64,000 bases of DNA, taken from contig JALSII010000021.1 of NCBI GenBank assembly GCA_026981645.1, positions 1-64,000 on the forward strand, in the 5' to 3' direction. A program made the position numbers and the translations under genes. Positions 9,602 to 20,094 of this stretch are shown one piece after another (within the stretch, counting starts at the first letter, position 1; each line of letters begins with the position of its first letter). Below the pieces are notes generated by a model. That model was not told the origin of the DNA. It worked only from the letters and a program-made list of their open reading frames with translations, and did not search any database. This stretch comes from Hyphomicrobiales bacterium (GTDB lineage: Bacteria; Pseudomonadota; Alphaproteobacteria; Rhizobiales; Devosiaceae).

Positions 9602-11203
9602 TTATGCAGCTTCGCGCTCATTCTTATCAGAGTTTTCGGTAACATGGTTTAGCGCGGCTACCATTCTTAGGTATTTTTCCACCGGAAGCGCCTGCGCAAA
9701 AAGAAACCCCTGTACATTATTCACGCCCTTTTTGCGCAGATAAAGGGCCTGTTCCTGGGTTTCGACCCCCTCCGCGACAATTTCTGTGCCCAGATTCTGC
9801 GCCATGTCGATAAGACCGTCGAGCACCGGCGCAGCACTTGTCCCCTCTTTGACCGCGCTCACAAATATCCCGTCAATTTTTATAATGTCGACCCCAAGAG
9901 TCTGTACAAAGGACAGGTTGGAATGTCCGGTGCCCACATCGTCAAGCGCCAGCCTGCAGCCCAGCGCGTGCAGGCCGTTTATGACACTGGTGGTTTGCGC
10001 ATTATTTTCGAGGGGAAAACGTTCAGTAATTTCAAACACCAGCTGACGATAGGAAATACCCGAGCCACTGAATATGGCCTGAACATCCTCTATTATCGCG
10101 CCGTCCCGAAAATGCCCCTCAAAAAGATTAATACTGATTTTCAACTCGGGATGAGAAGCACACAGCTCTCCCAGGTCCGAGCAGACCGACTCCATGAGTT
10201 TTATGGTCATGGGAATGGCAAGTCCCGTAACTTCCGCATATTCGATAAAAGCTCCCGGTGAAATGGCCTTGCCATTATGTTTCTGCCAACGGGCGAGTAC
10301 CTCGCACCCTGATATCCGGCCCGTTGAGAGGTCAATAACGGGCTGGTAATACGGCCGGATTGCACCGGTTATGATGGCATGCTCCAGATCAAAATTCGGC
10401 AGGCGTGCCTTGCGCACCATTTGCAGGACGAAGAGCAGAATTGCACCGCTGAATGCACAGGCAACAAGCGTCAGAGCCAGATAGATATCCGCATAACCGG
10501 CGCGTGCGACATCAAAGGGCAAAGTCACTTCAATACGTACCGGAACCTCCCCGGCAAAAGTACTGGCAATCAGGTACCTGCCCTGATTTGCATGCACATC
10601 GAATGTGGCGGGGTCGCCGACCAGAACAAGTTCGGTATCGTCAGTAAAGCTGATGCGCAACATGCTGGCTGCGCGAATTTCCGATGGCATGCGCCCTGTG
10701 GTAATAATCTGGGAAAAATTGACAAAAGCAAAGATGCGCCGATTGCGGTCAATCAGTTGGGTAACCCGAAACATGGGCACCTGCGCGCCCGGCATCAGAA
10801 CCGCCGCAAGGGTCTCCGGTCTGCCTGGGATCGAAAGCTCTTGCGAGATCACTTCATATTCCACCATGCCGCCAACAGCATCGCAATAGGGAACCCCCTG
10901 CACACTCTCAACAGCAACCTGGCGCACATAAAGACCCATCTGCATTTTGTGGCGCAATGTGTTGAGAAAATTGGGTGTGCATACCGAATTACTCTCTGAG
11001 ACCGCCGCACTCATAACATCAATGGCCTCATAGATCGAAGCCTGCGCATCCTCAGCCAGCCCGTTGATCGAACGCTGAATGAGGGCCGCCTCGCGCTCGC
11101 GCACAAAGTTATCCAGCAAAAAACCCACGGCCAGCACTGGCACAAAGACAAGGATAGCCATGATCAGCATCAGAATGTTTGAATACGAACGCAATCGCCT
11201 CAC
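9602..11203 (-). CDS. CSS-motif EAL phosphodiesterase, membrane-bound
   Basis: A 533-residue c-di-GMP phosphodiesterase. A membrane segment (about 10-32) leads to a periplasmic domain with two cysteines (NSVCTPN and GVPYCDA), matching the CSS sensor domain of the E. coli PdeB/PdeC group, where a disulphide controls activity. A second membrane segment lies at about 232-255, then the EAL domain. The residues needed for hydrolysis look present: EVLAR, SINL, FEITER, LDDVGTG, IIKIDG, VAEGVE and VQGFLFA. Output is probably pGpG, lowering c-di-GMP. A near-consensus CtrA site sits 47 bases upstream. Confidence 0.9.
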   Translation of the reverse strand: MRRLRSYSNILMLIMAILVFVPVLAVGFLLDNFVREREAALIQRSINGLAEDAQASIYEAIDVMSAAVSESNSVCTPNFLNTLRHKMQMGLYVRQVAVESVQGVPYCDAVGGMVEYEVISQELSIPGRPETLAAVLMPGAQVPMFRVTQLIDRNRRIFAFVNFSQIITTGRMPSEIRAASMLRISFTDDTELVLVGDPATFDVHANQGRYLIASTFAGEVPVRIEVTLPFDVARAGYADIYLALTLVACAFSGAILLFVLQMVRKARLPNFDLEHAIITGAIRPYYQPVIDLSTGRISGCEVLARWQKHNGKAISPGAFIEYAEVTGLAIPMTIKLMESVCSDLGELCASHPELKISINLFEGHFRDGAIIEDVQAIFSGSGISYRQLVFEITERFPLENNAQTTSVINGLHALGCRLALDDVGTGHSNLSFVQTLGVDIIKIDGIFVSAVKEGTSAAPVLDGLIDMAQNLGTEIVAEGVETQEQALYLRKKGVNNVQGFLFAQALPVEKYLRMVAALNHVTENSDKNEREAA

Positions 11204-11249
11204 CAGAACTCAAAACACCAAATTGAGCTCTAGAGTAGCAAAACAGCGG

Positions 11250-11265
11250 CTAACATACGCTTAAC
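11250..11265 (-). promoter_or_regulatory. Near-consensus CtrA-type site before EAL gene
   Basis: On the minus strand it reads TTAA-GCGTATG-TTAG, one base away from the CtrA full site TTAA-N7-TTAA. It lies 47 bases upstream of the EAL phosphodiesterase ATG. CtrA binding to such sites is established in Caulobacter and conserved in relatives; use here is inferred. Confidence 0.35.
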
Positions 11266-11313
11266 CAGCGCCTGGCTCAAAAAGCGGCATCAGCACGTCA
11301 AAGCCCGCATAGC

Positions 11314-13089
11314 TCAGGCCTTGGGCAGATTGGCCCTGATGTGAAGTTCGCGCATCTGCTGGGCGGAGACTGCCGAAGGCGCGCCCATCAGCAAGTCTTC
11401 GGCCTGCTGGTTCATGGGGAACGCTGTGACCTCGCGCAGATTTTCCTCGCCGCAGAGCAGCATGACAATACGGTCGATACCCGGCGCAATACCACCATGG
11501 GGCGGCGCGCCATACTCCATTGCGCGCAACATGCCACCGAATTTTTCCTCGAGCACCGCCATGTCATAACCGGCAATCTCAAAAGCCTTGCGCATAATTT
11601 CAGGACGATGGTTTCTGATAGCCCCCGAACTCAACTCAAACCCGTTGCACACAATATCGTACTGGTAGGCGTTGATGGTTAAAGGATCCTCGTTTTCCAG
11701 TGCCTCCAGTCCCCCTTGCGGCATAGAGAACGGGTTGTGGGAGAAATCGACTTTTTTGTTTTCTTCGTCCCACTCGAACATAGGAAAATCAACAATCCAG
11801 CACAGGGCGAACTGGTCTTCATCAAGCAGTTTCAAGTCAACCCCGATTTTTGTGCGCGCCGCCCCTGCAAAAGAAGAAAATTTCTGTGGCAGCCCGCAGA
11901 CAAAAAACACCGCATCCCCCGCCTTCAGGTCAAGTTGCGCGCGGATAGCTTCAGTGCGTTCCACACCGATATTCTTGGCGATGGGCCCCGCCCCTTCGTT
12001 TTCGTCCCGGTAAAAAATATAACCAAGGCCCGGCTGTCCCTCTTTCTGAGCCCAGGAATTCATCCGGTCGCAAAAGGCCCGCGACCCTCCGGTAGGCGCA
12101 GGTACCGCCCAGACCCTGACCTTAGGATCAGCGGCAATCTGGCCAGCAAAAATCTTGAAGCCGGACCCGGCAAAATGCTCTGTTACATCTTCCATCTCGA
12201 TGGGATTGCGCAGATCAGGCTTGTCCGAGCCATACTTGCGCATGGATTCGGCGTAAGGAATACGCGGAAACGTCCTTGTCACCCGCTTGCCTTCGCCAAA
12301 CTCCTCAAAAACGCCCCTCAGAACCGGCTCGATGGCCTGAAAGACATCCTCCTGCTCGACAAAGCTCATTTCCATATCAAGCTGATAGAATTCGCCTGGG
12401 GAGCGATCGGCGCGCGCATCCTCGTCGCGAAAGCATGGCGCGATCTGAAAATAGCGGTCGAACCCGGCAATCATCAGCAATTGCTTGAATTGCTGGGGAG
12501 CCTGAGGCAACGCATAGAATTTTCCCGGATGCAGGCGCGAGGGCACCAGAAAGTCCCTGGCTCCTTCGGGACTGGAAGCTGTCAGGATCGGTGTCTGGTA
12601 TTCGGTAAAACCCCCTTCGATCATGCGATTGCGCAGGGAGGTGATTATCTTTGAGCGCAGGACGATGTTATTATGAATACGTTCACGGCGTAAATCCAGA
12701 AAGCGGTTGGTCAACCTTATGTCCTCGGGATATTCCTGCTCACCAAACACAGGCAGCGGCAGTTCCTTGGCTTTTCCCAGAACTTCCATGTCCTGAATAA
12801 AAATCTCCACCTCGCCGGTGGAAAGTTTGGAATTGATGGCATCTGCGTCCCGCGCTTTGACCACCCCGTCAATGCGCACGACATATTCCGCCTTCAAAGC
12901 TTCAATCTGGGCAAAAACCGGCGAATCAGGATCGGCAACGCACTGGGTCAGGCCGTAATGATCGCGCAGATCAACAAACAACAGCCCCCCATGGTCCCTG
13001 ATACGGTGCACCCAGCCACTAAGCCGGACTTTCTGTTCTTTATCTTTCAGGGTCAGTTGCGCGCAGGTATGGGTTCTATAGGGGTGCAT
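11314..13089 (-). CDS. aspS: Aspartyl-tRNA synthetase, probably non-discriminating
   Basis: A 591-residue class IIb synthetase charging tRNA-Asp. The OB anticodon domain (1-110) holds [11 protein letters not shown]; the catalytic domain carries [24 protein letters not shown], the bacterial GAD insert near PDLRNPIEM, and motif 3 GIDRIVML. His33 sits where Pseudomonas non-discriminating AspRS has His31 (discriminating types have Leu), and Asp replaces the Lys seen in E. coli near residue 87, so it may also make Asp-tRNA-Asn for the GatCAB encoded at 24.6-28.6 kb. The ATG at 13089 starts MHPYRTHTC; the upstream 21 residues to 13152 are not conserved. Confidence 0.95.
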   Translation of the reverse strand: MHPYRTHTCAQLTLKDKEQKVRLSGWVHRIRDHGGLLFVDLRDHYGLTQCVADPDSPVFAQIEALKAEYVVRIDGVVKARDADAINSKLSTGEVEIFIQDMEVLGKAKELPLPVFGEQEYPEDIRLTNRFLDLRRERIHNNIVLRSKIITSLRNRMIEGGFTEYQTPILTASSPEGARDFLVPSRLHPGKFYALPQAPQQFKQLLMIAGFDRYFQIAPCFRDEDARADRSPGEFYQLDMEMSFVEQEDVFQAIEPVLRGVFEEFGEGKRVTRTFPRIPYAESMRKYGSDKPDLRNPIEMEDVTEHFAGSGFKIFAGQIAADPKVRVWAVPAPTGGSRAFCDRMNSWAQKEGQPGLGYIFYRDENEGAGPIAKNIGVERTEAIRAQLDLKAGDAVFFVCGLPQKFSSFAGAARTKIGVDLKLLDEDQFALCWIVDFPMFEWDEENKKVDFSHNPFSMPQGGLEALENEDPLTINAYQYDIVCNGFELSSGAIRNHRPEIMRKAFEIAGYDMAVLEEKFGGMLRAMEYGAPPHGGIAPGIDRIVMLLCGEENLREVTAFPMNQQAEDLLMGAPSAVSAQQMRELHIRANLPKA

Positions 13090-13288
13090 CTGAGTTTGCT
13101 CTTGCTCGAAAAAAATCATGCCATATTGAGCCGCGACAAAACGCATGTGCAACCGGTTTTGTCAAGCAAATGCCGGTCTGTTTCAGGCTTGGGCACCCCT
13201 GGCGGCATGAAAAACATGGAGTGCGCACCCAACACCTGCTAGGAGGGGGGTATTTCGCCCTTTCTCGTCCCTAAGGCACAGCCCGTTA

Positions 13289-14455
13289 ATGTATGTAATT
13301 TCTGAGACTTCGGACCTTGAGCAGTTTTGCGCAGAGGCTGCCGAATTTGATTTTGTCACCGTCGACACCGAGTTTCACCGCGAAACCACCTATTGGCCAA
13401 TCCTGTGCCTTATTCAGGCCGCGACCCCAAAAAGGGCAGTGTTGATTGACCCGCTGGCCAGGGGACTTGACCTTGCTCCGTTTTTTGCGCTTCTGGCCAA
13501 TCCTGAAACAGTCAAAGTTTTTCACGCGGCGCGCCAGGACATCGAAATTTTTGTGCGCATGACGGGTAATGTGCCCCACCCGATTTTTGACAGCCAGATA
13601 GCAGCCAGCGTTTGCGGTTATGGCGATCAGGTGTCCTATGATAATCTGGTGCAGTCCATCGTTGGGGCAAGGTTGGACAAAAGTTCGCGCTTTACGGATT
13701 GGGCAGCCCGGCCCCTTACCGACAAGCAAAAAGCATACGCCCTGGCTGATGTCACCCATTTGCGTGACATCTATCTGGCTCTCGTTGACAGGCTGGCCGA
13801 ACTTAACCGCCTGTCATGGATGCAGGATGAGTCAAAAATCATCGAACGGCTTGATACCTACATCATACAGCCCCAAAATGCCTGGAAGCGTCTCAAGCTC
13901 AAAGTCAACCGGCCCCGTGACCTGGCAGCTCTCAAGGCGCTGGCCGAATGGCGCGAAGCCGAGGCCCAGAAGCTGGACAAGCCCCGTGGGCGCATCCTCA
14001 AGGACGATGCAATATACGAACTGGCCATCCAGCGGCCAACGAATGCGGCCCAGTTCGAAAGGTTCCGGGCGGTCCCCAAAGGTTACGGCCGCTCCCAGTC
14101 CGCGCAGAAGGTTATGGAAATCTCCAAAGCTATTGAAGCGCTGGATGAAAAAACACTTCCCCGGCTCCCCGACCGGCGGCGCGGCCCCTCTCCCAAAGGC
14201 CCAGTAGGCGATCTCTTGCGCGTACTCTTGAAGGCTATCGCCGAACGAGAGGGCGTTGCCGCAAGAATTATCGCCACCTCCGACGACATTGACGCGCTGG
14301 TGCTCGATGACAACGCCGATATACCCGCCCTGAGCGGCTGGCGGCGCGAACTTTTCGGCAACAAGGCTCTGGCCATCAAGCACGGAAAAATTGCGCTGCT
14401 TGCGACCCCTAAGGGTATATCTGAAATTGAGGTCAGTCCGAAACAATCACGCTGA
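13289..14455 (+). CDS. rnd: Ribonuclease D
   Basis: A 388-residue 3'-5' exoribonuclease of the DEDD family acting in tRNA and stable RNA maturation. The N-terminal exonuclease domain shows VTVDTEFHRETTYWP (first D/E pair), KVFHAARQDIEIF with DSQIAAS, and KAYALADVTHL (YxxxD). A single HRDC domain follows at about 205-285. Length is near E. coli RNase D (375). It is divergent from aspS, an arrangement common in rhizobia, and its last 23 bases overlap the convergent ppx 3' end. Confidence 0.93.
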   Translation: MYVISETSDLEQFCAEAAEFDFVTVDTEFHRETTYWPILCLIQAATPKRAVLIDPLARGLDLAPFFALLANPETVKVFHAARQDIEIFVRMTGNVPHPIFDSQIAASVCGYGDQVSYDNLVQSIVGARLDKSSRFTDWAARPLTDKQKAYALADVTHLRDIYLALVDRLAELNRLSWMQDESKIIERLDTYIIQPQNAWKRLKLKVNRPRDLAALKALAEWREAEAQKLDKPRGRILKDDAIYELAIQRPTNAAQFERFRAVPKGYGRSQSAQKVMEISKAIEALDEKTLPRLPDRRRGPSPKGPVGDLLRVLLKAIAEREGVAARIIATSDDIDALVLDDNADIPALSGWRRELFGNKALAIKHGKIALLATPKGISEIEVSPKQSR

Positions 14456-15965
14456 GTTCAATTTCTGCATGACGGGCCAACTGGCTGAGCCGGGAACGCA
14501 GGCGGGCGCTTTGAAGAAAAGACAAATCTGCCGGCAGAACCATCTGAACCTTTTTCTCTTTCCCCTTGAATTTCAAACGCGGCAGCAATTGCGGCATGGC
14601 TCCTGAAAGGGCATAGGCCACGCGCAACATGGTACCGAGCATGCGAGCGCGAAACAGGTGTTTTGCACTCACCAGACTACTCAAAGACTGGCTGGAACTC
14701 TGATGCTTCAAACCCAGATAACGCACCGCCAGCGTTTCCGCCAGAAAGCCGCGCCCCGCATGATCAAGCCCGATAAGCGCGCTATAAGCCACCAGATCAA
14801 CGCTCTGCTCACCCCGATAATCCTTGTGCCCACGCCAGCCAATATCCGACAGCAGACACGCAGCTTCGCGTAAAATTCGTTGCCCTTTGCTTTCCTTTTC
14901 ACCAAGGGCTGACAAAAATTCCCCGGTAAATCCAATGAGGTCACGAGCGTGGCGAGGAGAACGCGAACGCAGGCGGCACATTTCCGCAGCCGACTGAAGA
15001 AGCGGGTTGGCATCAGCCTGTTTTTTGCTCAGACGAGCATAAAGGTAGCCCTCTCGTACGCCAAGTGAAGAGAACAGGATTTTTTTGAACCCTCCCCGCT
15101 CAATTATTCCTGACAACACGGCAGCCCCATAAGGCAGCAGACCGGCGCGTGAACGGTTGATCTGGTCAAGAAAGGGCTCATCAGTATTGCCCGTGACCAA
15201 ACGCTTGCAGAGTTCAGTCAATTCGTCAGCCCTGACCTGGTAATCCTGAATAATATGCATCGGGTAGTCCGTTTGCATCTGCATCAGCTTGGCAAGTGCC
15301 CGCCAGGTTCCCCCGATTGCACAAAATGTATCCGTTGAACTGTCCTTGAGAACTTTTGATTTTTTCAGCCTTTTTTTGGCAATGTCATACGATTTTACCG
15401 CTGACAGGGCGCTGTCGTCCTGAAGCCGGATCACCCCCAGTTCAAGCGTTTCACCAAGCGTGTCTGTGCCTGAACGGAGCCGGGACAATTCAAGGCTTCC
15501 TCCGCCCAGATCACCAACCACCCCGGAAAAGTCAGGCATGCCCGACAAAACACCCAGAGCAGCGAAATGAGCTTCTTCTTCGCCCGTGAGCACATGGCCG
15601 GACACCCCCATATAGTGCTCCACCGCCTCCATGAAGCGGGCGCCATTCCCCGCCTCTCGCACGGCGGAAGTGGCCAGGATATGGATATGCTCAACATTGA
15701 GTAGCCGTACCACCAGAGCAAATCTTTTGATGGCACTCAGCGCCATTGCGAGGTTTTCCTGGGCGATATCGCCGGTTTGCGCGACCCCGCGGCCCAACGA
15801 ACAGGCAGCCTTTTCGTTAAAAACCGGAGTGAGCGCCCGCAGGTGATGTTCATAAACCACCAGCCGCACGGAATTGGAGCCAATGTCCAGCACTGCAACC
15901 GCTTTTGAACTGTCAATGATCCCTGAAGGCACAGCGCGCCTTTCCCCCGGCAGTCCAGGCGACAT
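14433..15965 (-). CDS. ppx: Exopolyphosphatase (Ppx/GppA)
   Basis: A 510-residue ASKHA-fold hydrolase that removes terminal phosphate from polyphosphate, or acts on pppGpp in the GppA manner. Phosphate loops are DIGSNSVRLVV (27 onward) and VVGDLGGGSLELS; LATSAVREAGNG and FGREEGY-like SLGVREGYLY are also family signatures. A helical C-terminal region follows about residue 310. Its ATG at 15965 overlaps the ppk TGA by one base, so the two are translationally coupled and together set polyphosphate levels. Confidence 0.92.
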   Translation of the reverse strand: MSPGLPGERRAVPSGIIDSSKAVAVLDIGSNSVRLVVYEHHLRALTPVFNEKAACSLGRGVAQTGDIAQENLAMALSAIKRFALVVRLLNVEHIHILATSAVREAGNGARFMEAVEHYMGVSGHVLTGEEEAHFAALGVLSGMPDFSGVVGDLGGGSLELSRLRSGTDTLGETLELGVIRLQDDSALSAVKSYDIAKKRLKKSKVLKDSSTDTFCAIGGTWRALAKLMQMQTDYPMHIIQDYQVRADELTELCKRLVTGNTDEPFLDQINRSRAGLLPYGAAVLSGIIERGGFKKILFSSLGVREGYLYARLSKKQADANPLLQSAAEMCRLRSRSPRHARDLIGFTGEFLSALGEKESKGQRILREAACLLSDIGWRGHKDYRGEQSVDLVAYSALIGLDHAGRGFLAETLAVRYLGLKHQSSSQSLSSLVSAKHLFRARMLGTMLRVAYALSGAMPQLLPRLKFKGKEKKVQMVLPADLSFLQSARLRSRLSQLARHAEIELSVIVSD

Positions 15966-18127
15966 CAATCGGCGGTTTCATCATCATAGTCGGGAATGGC
16001 GCTGCCACGCCCCGAAAGGGATGGATTGGTCATGAAATACTGATGGACGTTGAACTTTTCCTCACCGGGGCGGGCGCTCATCCGCTGGGAGCTGCCATCA
16101 GGCAACACTTCCCAGCTTTGCTGATTATCCCGTAAATACGCCACCATTATCCGATCAAGTATTTGTTTATGCACAGTTTTATTTGAAATTGGCACCAGTG
16201 ACTCAACACGCCCATCAAGGTTTCTCTGCATCATATCAGCGGATGAAATATAAACCTTGGCTTTGTTTGAAGGCATCTCATGACCATTGGCAAAACAGAA
16301 TATCCGCGAATGTTCAAGAAAACGTCCAACCACTGATTTCACGCGAATTCTGTCTGAAAAACCTGGAATGCCGGGTCTGAGACAACATATCCCGCGCACA
16401 ATCAGGTCAATTTCGACGCCGGCTGCGCTGGCGTCGTAAAACGCATCGATGATTTGGGGGTCAACCAGAGAATTCATCTTGCACCAGATAGCTGCGGGCT
16501 TGCCATTTCTGGCATTCTTGACCTCTGTTGCAATATCGTCGAGCAGGCGCTTGCGCAGATTGAGCGGAGATACTGACATCACCTCAAGCTCGGTGGGCTG
16601 GGCGTATCCGGTGATGAAATTGAACACGCGGGCCACATCGCGCGCGATGGCCTGATTGCAGGTGAAATAACTCAGGTCCGTATAAATTTTTGCTGTAATA
16701 GGATGATAATTACCCGTGCCGATGTGGCAGTAGGAAACAAGCCTGCCTTTTTCCCGGCGCACCACTTGGGATAACTTGGCGTGAGTTTTCAATTCCACAA
16801 AGCCGAACACAACCTGAACCCCTGCCCGCTCCAGATCCCGTGCCCAGCGAATATTTGCCTGTTCATCAAAGCGCGCTTTGAGTTCAATCAGTGCGGTGAC
16901 TGACTTGCCTGCCTCGGCAGCGCTGATGAGTGCCTTGACCACCGGCGAATCCGTTGAAGTGCGATAAAGGGTCTGCTTGATGGCGACCACCTCGGGGTCC
17001 TGTGCAGCCTGAGAAAGAAACAGCGCCACCACATCAAAGCTCTCAAAAGGGTGATGAACCAGAATATCCTTCTGCTTTATTGCTGACAGGCAATCTCCCT
17101 TGTGGTCACGAATGCGTTCTGGAAAGCGGGCGCGATAAGGTTTGAAAAGCAGGTCCGGGCGGTTGATTTTGCAGATATCGGCGGCATCCTCAAGCGCCAG
17201 AAACCCGCTGCCTTCAAAAATATCCGCCCGATTGATACCCAGCTTATCAGCAATCTGGCGCCGTAGGGACTTGGGCATGGATTTTTCGACTTCAAGGCGA
17301 ATAGCTGTGCCCCGCCGCCGCTGGCGCAGGGCGGTTTCGAATTCCTCCACCAAATCAGCCGCCTCATCATCAATCTCCAGTTCGCTGTCCCTGATAACCC
17401 GGAATGCTCCCGATCCGACAATCCGCTGCCCTGGAAACATGCTCTCAAAAGAAAGGGTGACGATGGTTTCAATTGTTACCAGTTCGGTTCTGTCTCCCTC
17501 AGACAGTCCCGCGGGAAAAGTAACAAACCGGCCAAGATTGGCCGGAATACGCACAAGGGCCATGGTACGTTTGCGACCGTCATCCGGCTGGATGTGAATG
17601 GCAAGCGCAAACCCCAGATTGGGAATAAAGGGAAAAGGATGCGCCGGATCAACGGCAATAGGTGTCAGAACCGGAAAAATTTCCTGCCGATATAGTTTCC
17701 TGAGATAGGCAACCTGGTCATCAGAAAGCTCATCCGCCTCGTGGATAACCACACCGCTCTTGACCAGTTCTCCCCGCAATGTCTGCCAATGGTCCTGCTG
17801 CTCCAGATGCAGGTGCTGGGCCAGGTTCATAATCTCTTCGAGCTGTTCCCCTGCGTTCAGCCCGTCAGCACTCAGCCGGGTCGAGCCGGTGCGTTGCTGA
17901 CTCATCAATCCGGCAACGCGAACCATAAAAAACTCATCCAGATTGCTGGCGGAGATGGAAACAAACCGTAACCGTTCGAGTAAGGGATGTGCTTCGTTTC
18001 CCGCCTCCTCCAATACTCGCATGTTGAATTGCAGCCAGGAAACCTCGCGGTTGACAAAGCGGGCCGGACTGGCGCGCAACGCTTCGATATCAGGGCCCGG
18101 CAGTTGGTTTTCCACCATGTCTTTCAT
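15965..18127 (-). CDS. ppk1: Polyphosphate kinase 1
   Basis: A 720-residue PPK1 that polymerises the gamma phosphate of ATP into polyphosphate, reversibly. Domains run N ([19 protein letters not shown]), head ([18 protein letters not shown]), then C1 and C2. The autophosphorylated His is in [11 protein letters not shown], with [12 protein letters not shown] after it; [17 protein letters not shown] and the C2 block [15 protein letters not shown] are also intact. GAGGAACG lies about ten bases before the ATG at 18127. It is upstream of ppx in an operon, probably after hdaA. Confidence 0.96.
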   Translation of the reverse strand: MKDMVENQLPGPDIEALRASPARFVNREVSWLQFNMRVLEEAGNEAHPLLERLRFVSISASNLDEFFMVRVAGLMSQQRTGSTRLSADGLNAGEQLEEIMNLAQHLHLEQQDHWQTLRGELVKSGVVIHEADELSDDQVAYLRKLYRQEIFPVLTPIAVDPAHPFPFIPNLGFALAIHIQPDDGRKRTMALVRIPANLGRFVTFPAGLSEGDRTELVTIETIVTLSFESMFPGQRIVGSGAFRVIRDSELEIDDEAADLVEEFETALRQRRRGTAIRLEVEKSMPKSLRRQIADKLGINRADIFEGSGFLALEDAADICKINRPDLLFKPYRARFPERIRDHKGDCLSAIKQKDILVHHPFESFDVVALFLSQAAQDPEVVAIKQTLYRTSTDSPVVKALISAAEAGKSVTALIELKARFDEQANIRWARDLERAGVQVVFGFVELKTHAKLSQVVRREKGRLVSYCHIGTGNYHPITAKIYTDLSYFTCNQAIARDVARVFNFITGYAQPTELEVMSVSPLNLRKRLLDDIATEVKNARNGKPAAIWCKMNSLVDPQIIDAFYDASAAGVEIDLIVRGICCLRPGIPGFSDRIRVKSVVGRFLEHSRIFCFANGHEMPSNKAKVYISSADMMQRNLDGRVESLVPISNKTVHKQILDRIMVAYLRDNQQSWEVLPDGSSQRMSARPGEEKFNVHQYFMTNPSLSGRGSAIPDYDDETAD

Positions 18128-18169
18128 CAGAAACGTTCCTCATCTGTTTTTGCCCGCAACTGAACCCTG

Positions 18170-18856
18170 TCAAGAAGCCTGGCGGGCACGCTCTTCAAGA
18201 GCTTCGGCGGCAATGATACGCGTGATCGGCTTGCCCCGCGAAAGCGCCAGATCATCCATTAACTTTGCCAGTATAACAACTTCTTCAGGTGAACGCTCCA
18301 TGCGTGCCACCAGAAATGAAATAATCTTGGGATCCACGCTGATCTGCCGATCGCTGAATATTTTGACGAACATCTGCGCCAGTTGTGTGTCGCTCGCACC
18401 TTCCACCGTAAAATGGGCAGCCAGGCGGGCGCGGGATTTTACATCATCCGTTAAAAAGGGCCAGGAATATATGGGGTCCCGTGCCGTCATCAACAACGGG
18501 CGGCGATCGCGTATACTCTGATTAAGCAGGTGAAACAGAGCCTGTTCCTCAAGGCCCGTACGGTCTATATCATCAAGCACAACGGGGATCTTCCCGCCGT
18601 CCCGGGCCACATTTTCAATGTCACCAACACCCGGAGAAACTGCCTGTGCCCGCCGCCTCCAGATAGCGGCCAGATGCGACTTTCCCGACTTGGCCGGTCC
18701 GGTGATCAGAGAAAGCGGAGCCGGCCAGTTCGGAAATGAAATTACATGATTAAAGGCCAGTTGGTTGGCTTCCGTGACGACAAAATCGGCCTCTGCAAAA
18801 GAAGTTGCGTGCCCCAGATCAAGCGCCAGTTGTTTATGTTCCGGTCTGCGCGTCAC
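18170..18856 (-). CDS. hdaA: HdaA, DnaA regulatory inactivator
   Basis: A 228-residue AAA+ protein related to DnaA domain III without the DNA-binding domain. The N-terminal QLALDL (9-14) is the beta-clamp binding motif, GPAKSGKS (53-60) is Walker A, VVLDDID is Walker B, and an Arg-finger-type region lies in SRARLAAHF. It stimulates DnaA-ATP hydrolysis on DNA-loaded clamp to prevent re-initiation. The ATG overlaps the stop of the upstream permease gene by four bases (ATGA). Its position before ppk is conserved in rhizobia as far as I recall. Confidence 0.9.
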   Translation of the reverse strand: MTRRPEHKQLALDLGHATSFAEADFVVTEANQLAFNHVISFPNWPAPLSLITGPAKSGKSHLAAIWRRRAQAVSPGVGDIENVARDGGKIPVVLDDIDRTGLEEQALFHLLNQSIRDRRPLLMTARDPIYSWPFLTDDVKSRARLAAHFTVEGASDTQLAQMFVKIFSDRQISVDPKIISFLVARMERSPEEVVILAKLMDDLALSRGKPITRIIAAEALEERARQAS

Positions 18857-19983
18857 AATACCTCATCATCCGACTTCTGGTCTTTGGCAGGCATTTTGGC
18901 CGATGACGGTGCAACTGCCGACGGGTCCTTGCCCAGATAAAGCACCCCGCTTGTATATTTTTTGATGGCAAAACGCACCAGCACCCCAATGATTGCGACC
19001 AGAGGCACTGCCAGCAACAGGCCGATAAAGCCAAACAATATGCCCACCGCAAACAACGAAAACATCAGCCAGACCGGATGCACACCGATGCTTGATCCCA
19101 CCAGTTTGGGATAAAGCACATTTCCCTCAAGAAACTGACCAAAAAGAAAAATCGCAACAACAATGCCAATCGGCAATCCCTCGGGCCAATACTGAACGAT
19201 GGCTACCGCCACCGAGAGCACAAATCCCACCAGAAACCCGACATAGGGAATGAAACTGAGCAGCCCTGCAGTGACCCCGATCGCCAGCCCGAAATTCAAA
19301 CCGGCAAGGCTCAGTGAAACCCCGTAAAAGAGAGCAAGAAGAATAACCACCGTACCCTGCCCGCGTATGACCCCGGCCATGGCCCGGTCCATGTCCTTGA
19401 AAACCTGTCGGATTTCCTCCCGGTGGTCGCGGGGCAGCAGATCATCGATTCTTTTGACCATTTTATCCCAGTCGAGCAACAGGTAGAAGGCAACAACCGG
19501 TGAAATGACTAGCAGGGCCAGAACATTAATAAGCGTCAGACCACTTTGCATCACCTGCCCCGTAAGGTTGCCCAGCATGGTGATGCCTCCGCTAAGCACC
19601 TCGGCCAGACCGTTTTCGAACTGGGCGATACGTTCTGCGCCGAGCATGGCGTAAATGTCAGGCACTTTTTCGTTTGCGAACTCCTGCAGCTGATTGACAT
19701 AGCCCGGCAGGCGCAGCGCCAGCCCCAGCCCCTGTTCGATAATCAGCGGTACCAGCAGCAAAAAAGCGGCAATGAACAACAGCAACATGAAGGAAATAAC
19801 CACCAGGGTGGCCCAGAACCGGCTGAATTTCCAGCGCTCAAGCAGGTCTGCAACCGGATCCAGCAGATAAGCAAGCGCCATGCCCACAAGAAAGGGCAGT
19901 AAAATGCCCCTGAACACCCAGAGCGCAAACAGGGTGGCAGAGAATAATGCAACCCAAATCCAGACCGGCCTTTGCATCGTCAT
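18853..19983 (-). CDS. AI-2E family (PerM-like) permease
   Basis: A 376-residue polytopic inner-membrane protein with about eight hydrophobic segments, in the AI-2E/PerM family (once called UPF0118). The N-terminal hairpin LLPFLVGMALAYLLDPVADLLER is typical, as is the C-terminal FLVGFVLS / FLEGNVLYPKLVG / VHPVWLMFSLF block, where Pro and Gly are conserved. Members export small solutes, including AI-2 for TqsA and Na+ for some antiporters; the substrate here is unknown. Ends in a charged Lys/Asp tail. First gene of a probable permease-hdaA-ppk-ppx run, divergent from purM. Confidence 0.85.
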   Translation of the reverse strand: MTMQRPVWIWVALFSATLFALWVFRGILLPFLVGMALAYLLDPVADLLERWKFSRFWATLVVISFMLLLFIAAFLLLVPLIIEQGLGLALRLPGYVNQLQEFANEKVPDIYAMLGAERIAQFENGLAEVLSGGITMLGNLTGQVMQSGLTLINVLALLVISPVVAFYLLLDWDKMVKRIDDLLPRDHREEIRQVFKDMDRAMAGVIRGQGTVVILLALFYGVSLSLAGLNFGLAIGVTAGLLSFIPYVGFLVGFVLSVAVAIVQYWPEGLPIGIVVAIFLFGQFLEGNVLYPKLVGSSIGVHPVWLMFSLFAVGILFGFIGLLLAVPLVAIIGVLVRFAIKKYTSGVLYLGKDPSAVAPSSAKMPAKDQKSDDEVL

Positions 19984-20094
19984 ACTCTATCTTGCCCTTG
20001 CGCAACCATTCCCCAGCGTTTATCAGCCCTGTTAACACCGGTGGGATAAAAAATCACCTCTGTGTATCGCCTCTTATGCCGGAAACAAAACCCG

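Noticed and set aside
11716-12654. 312-codon plus-strand frame opposite aspS
   Set aside because: Antisense shadow of the catalytic domain of aspS.
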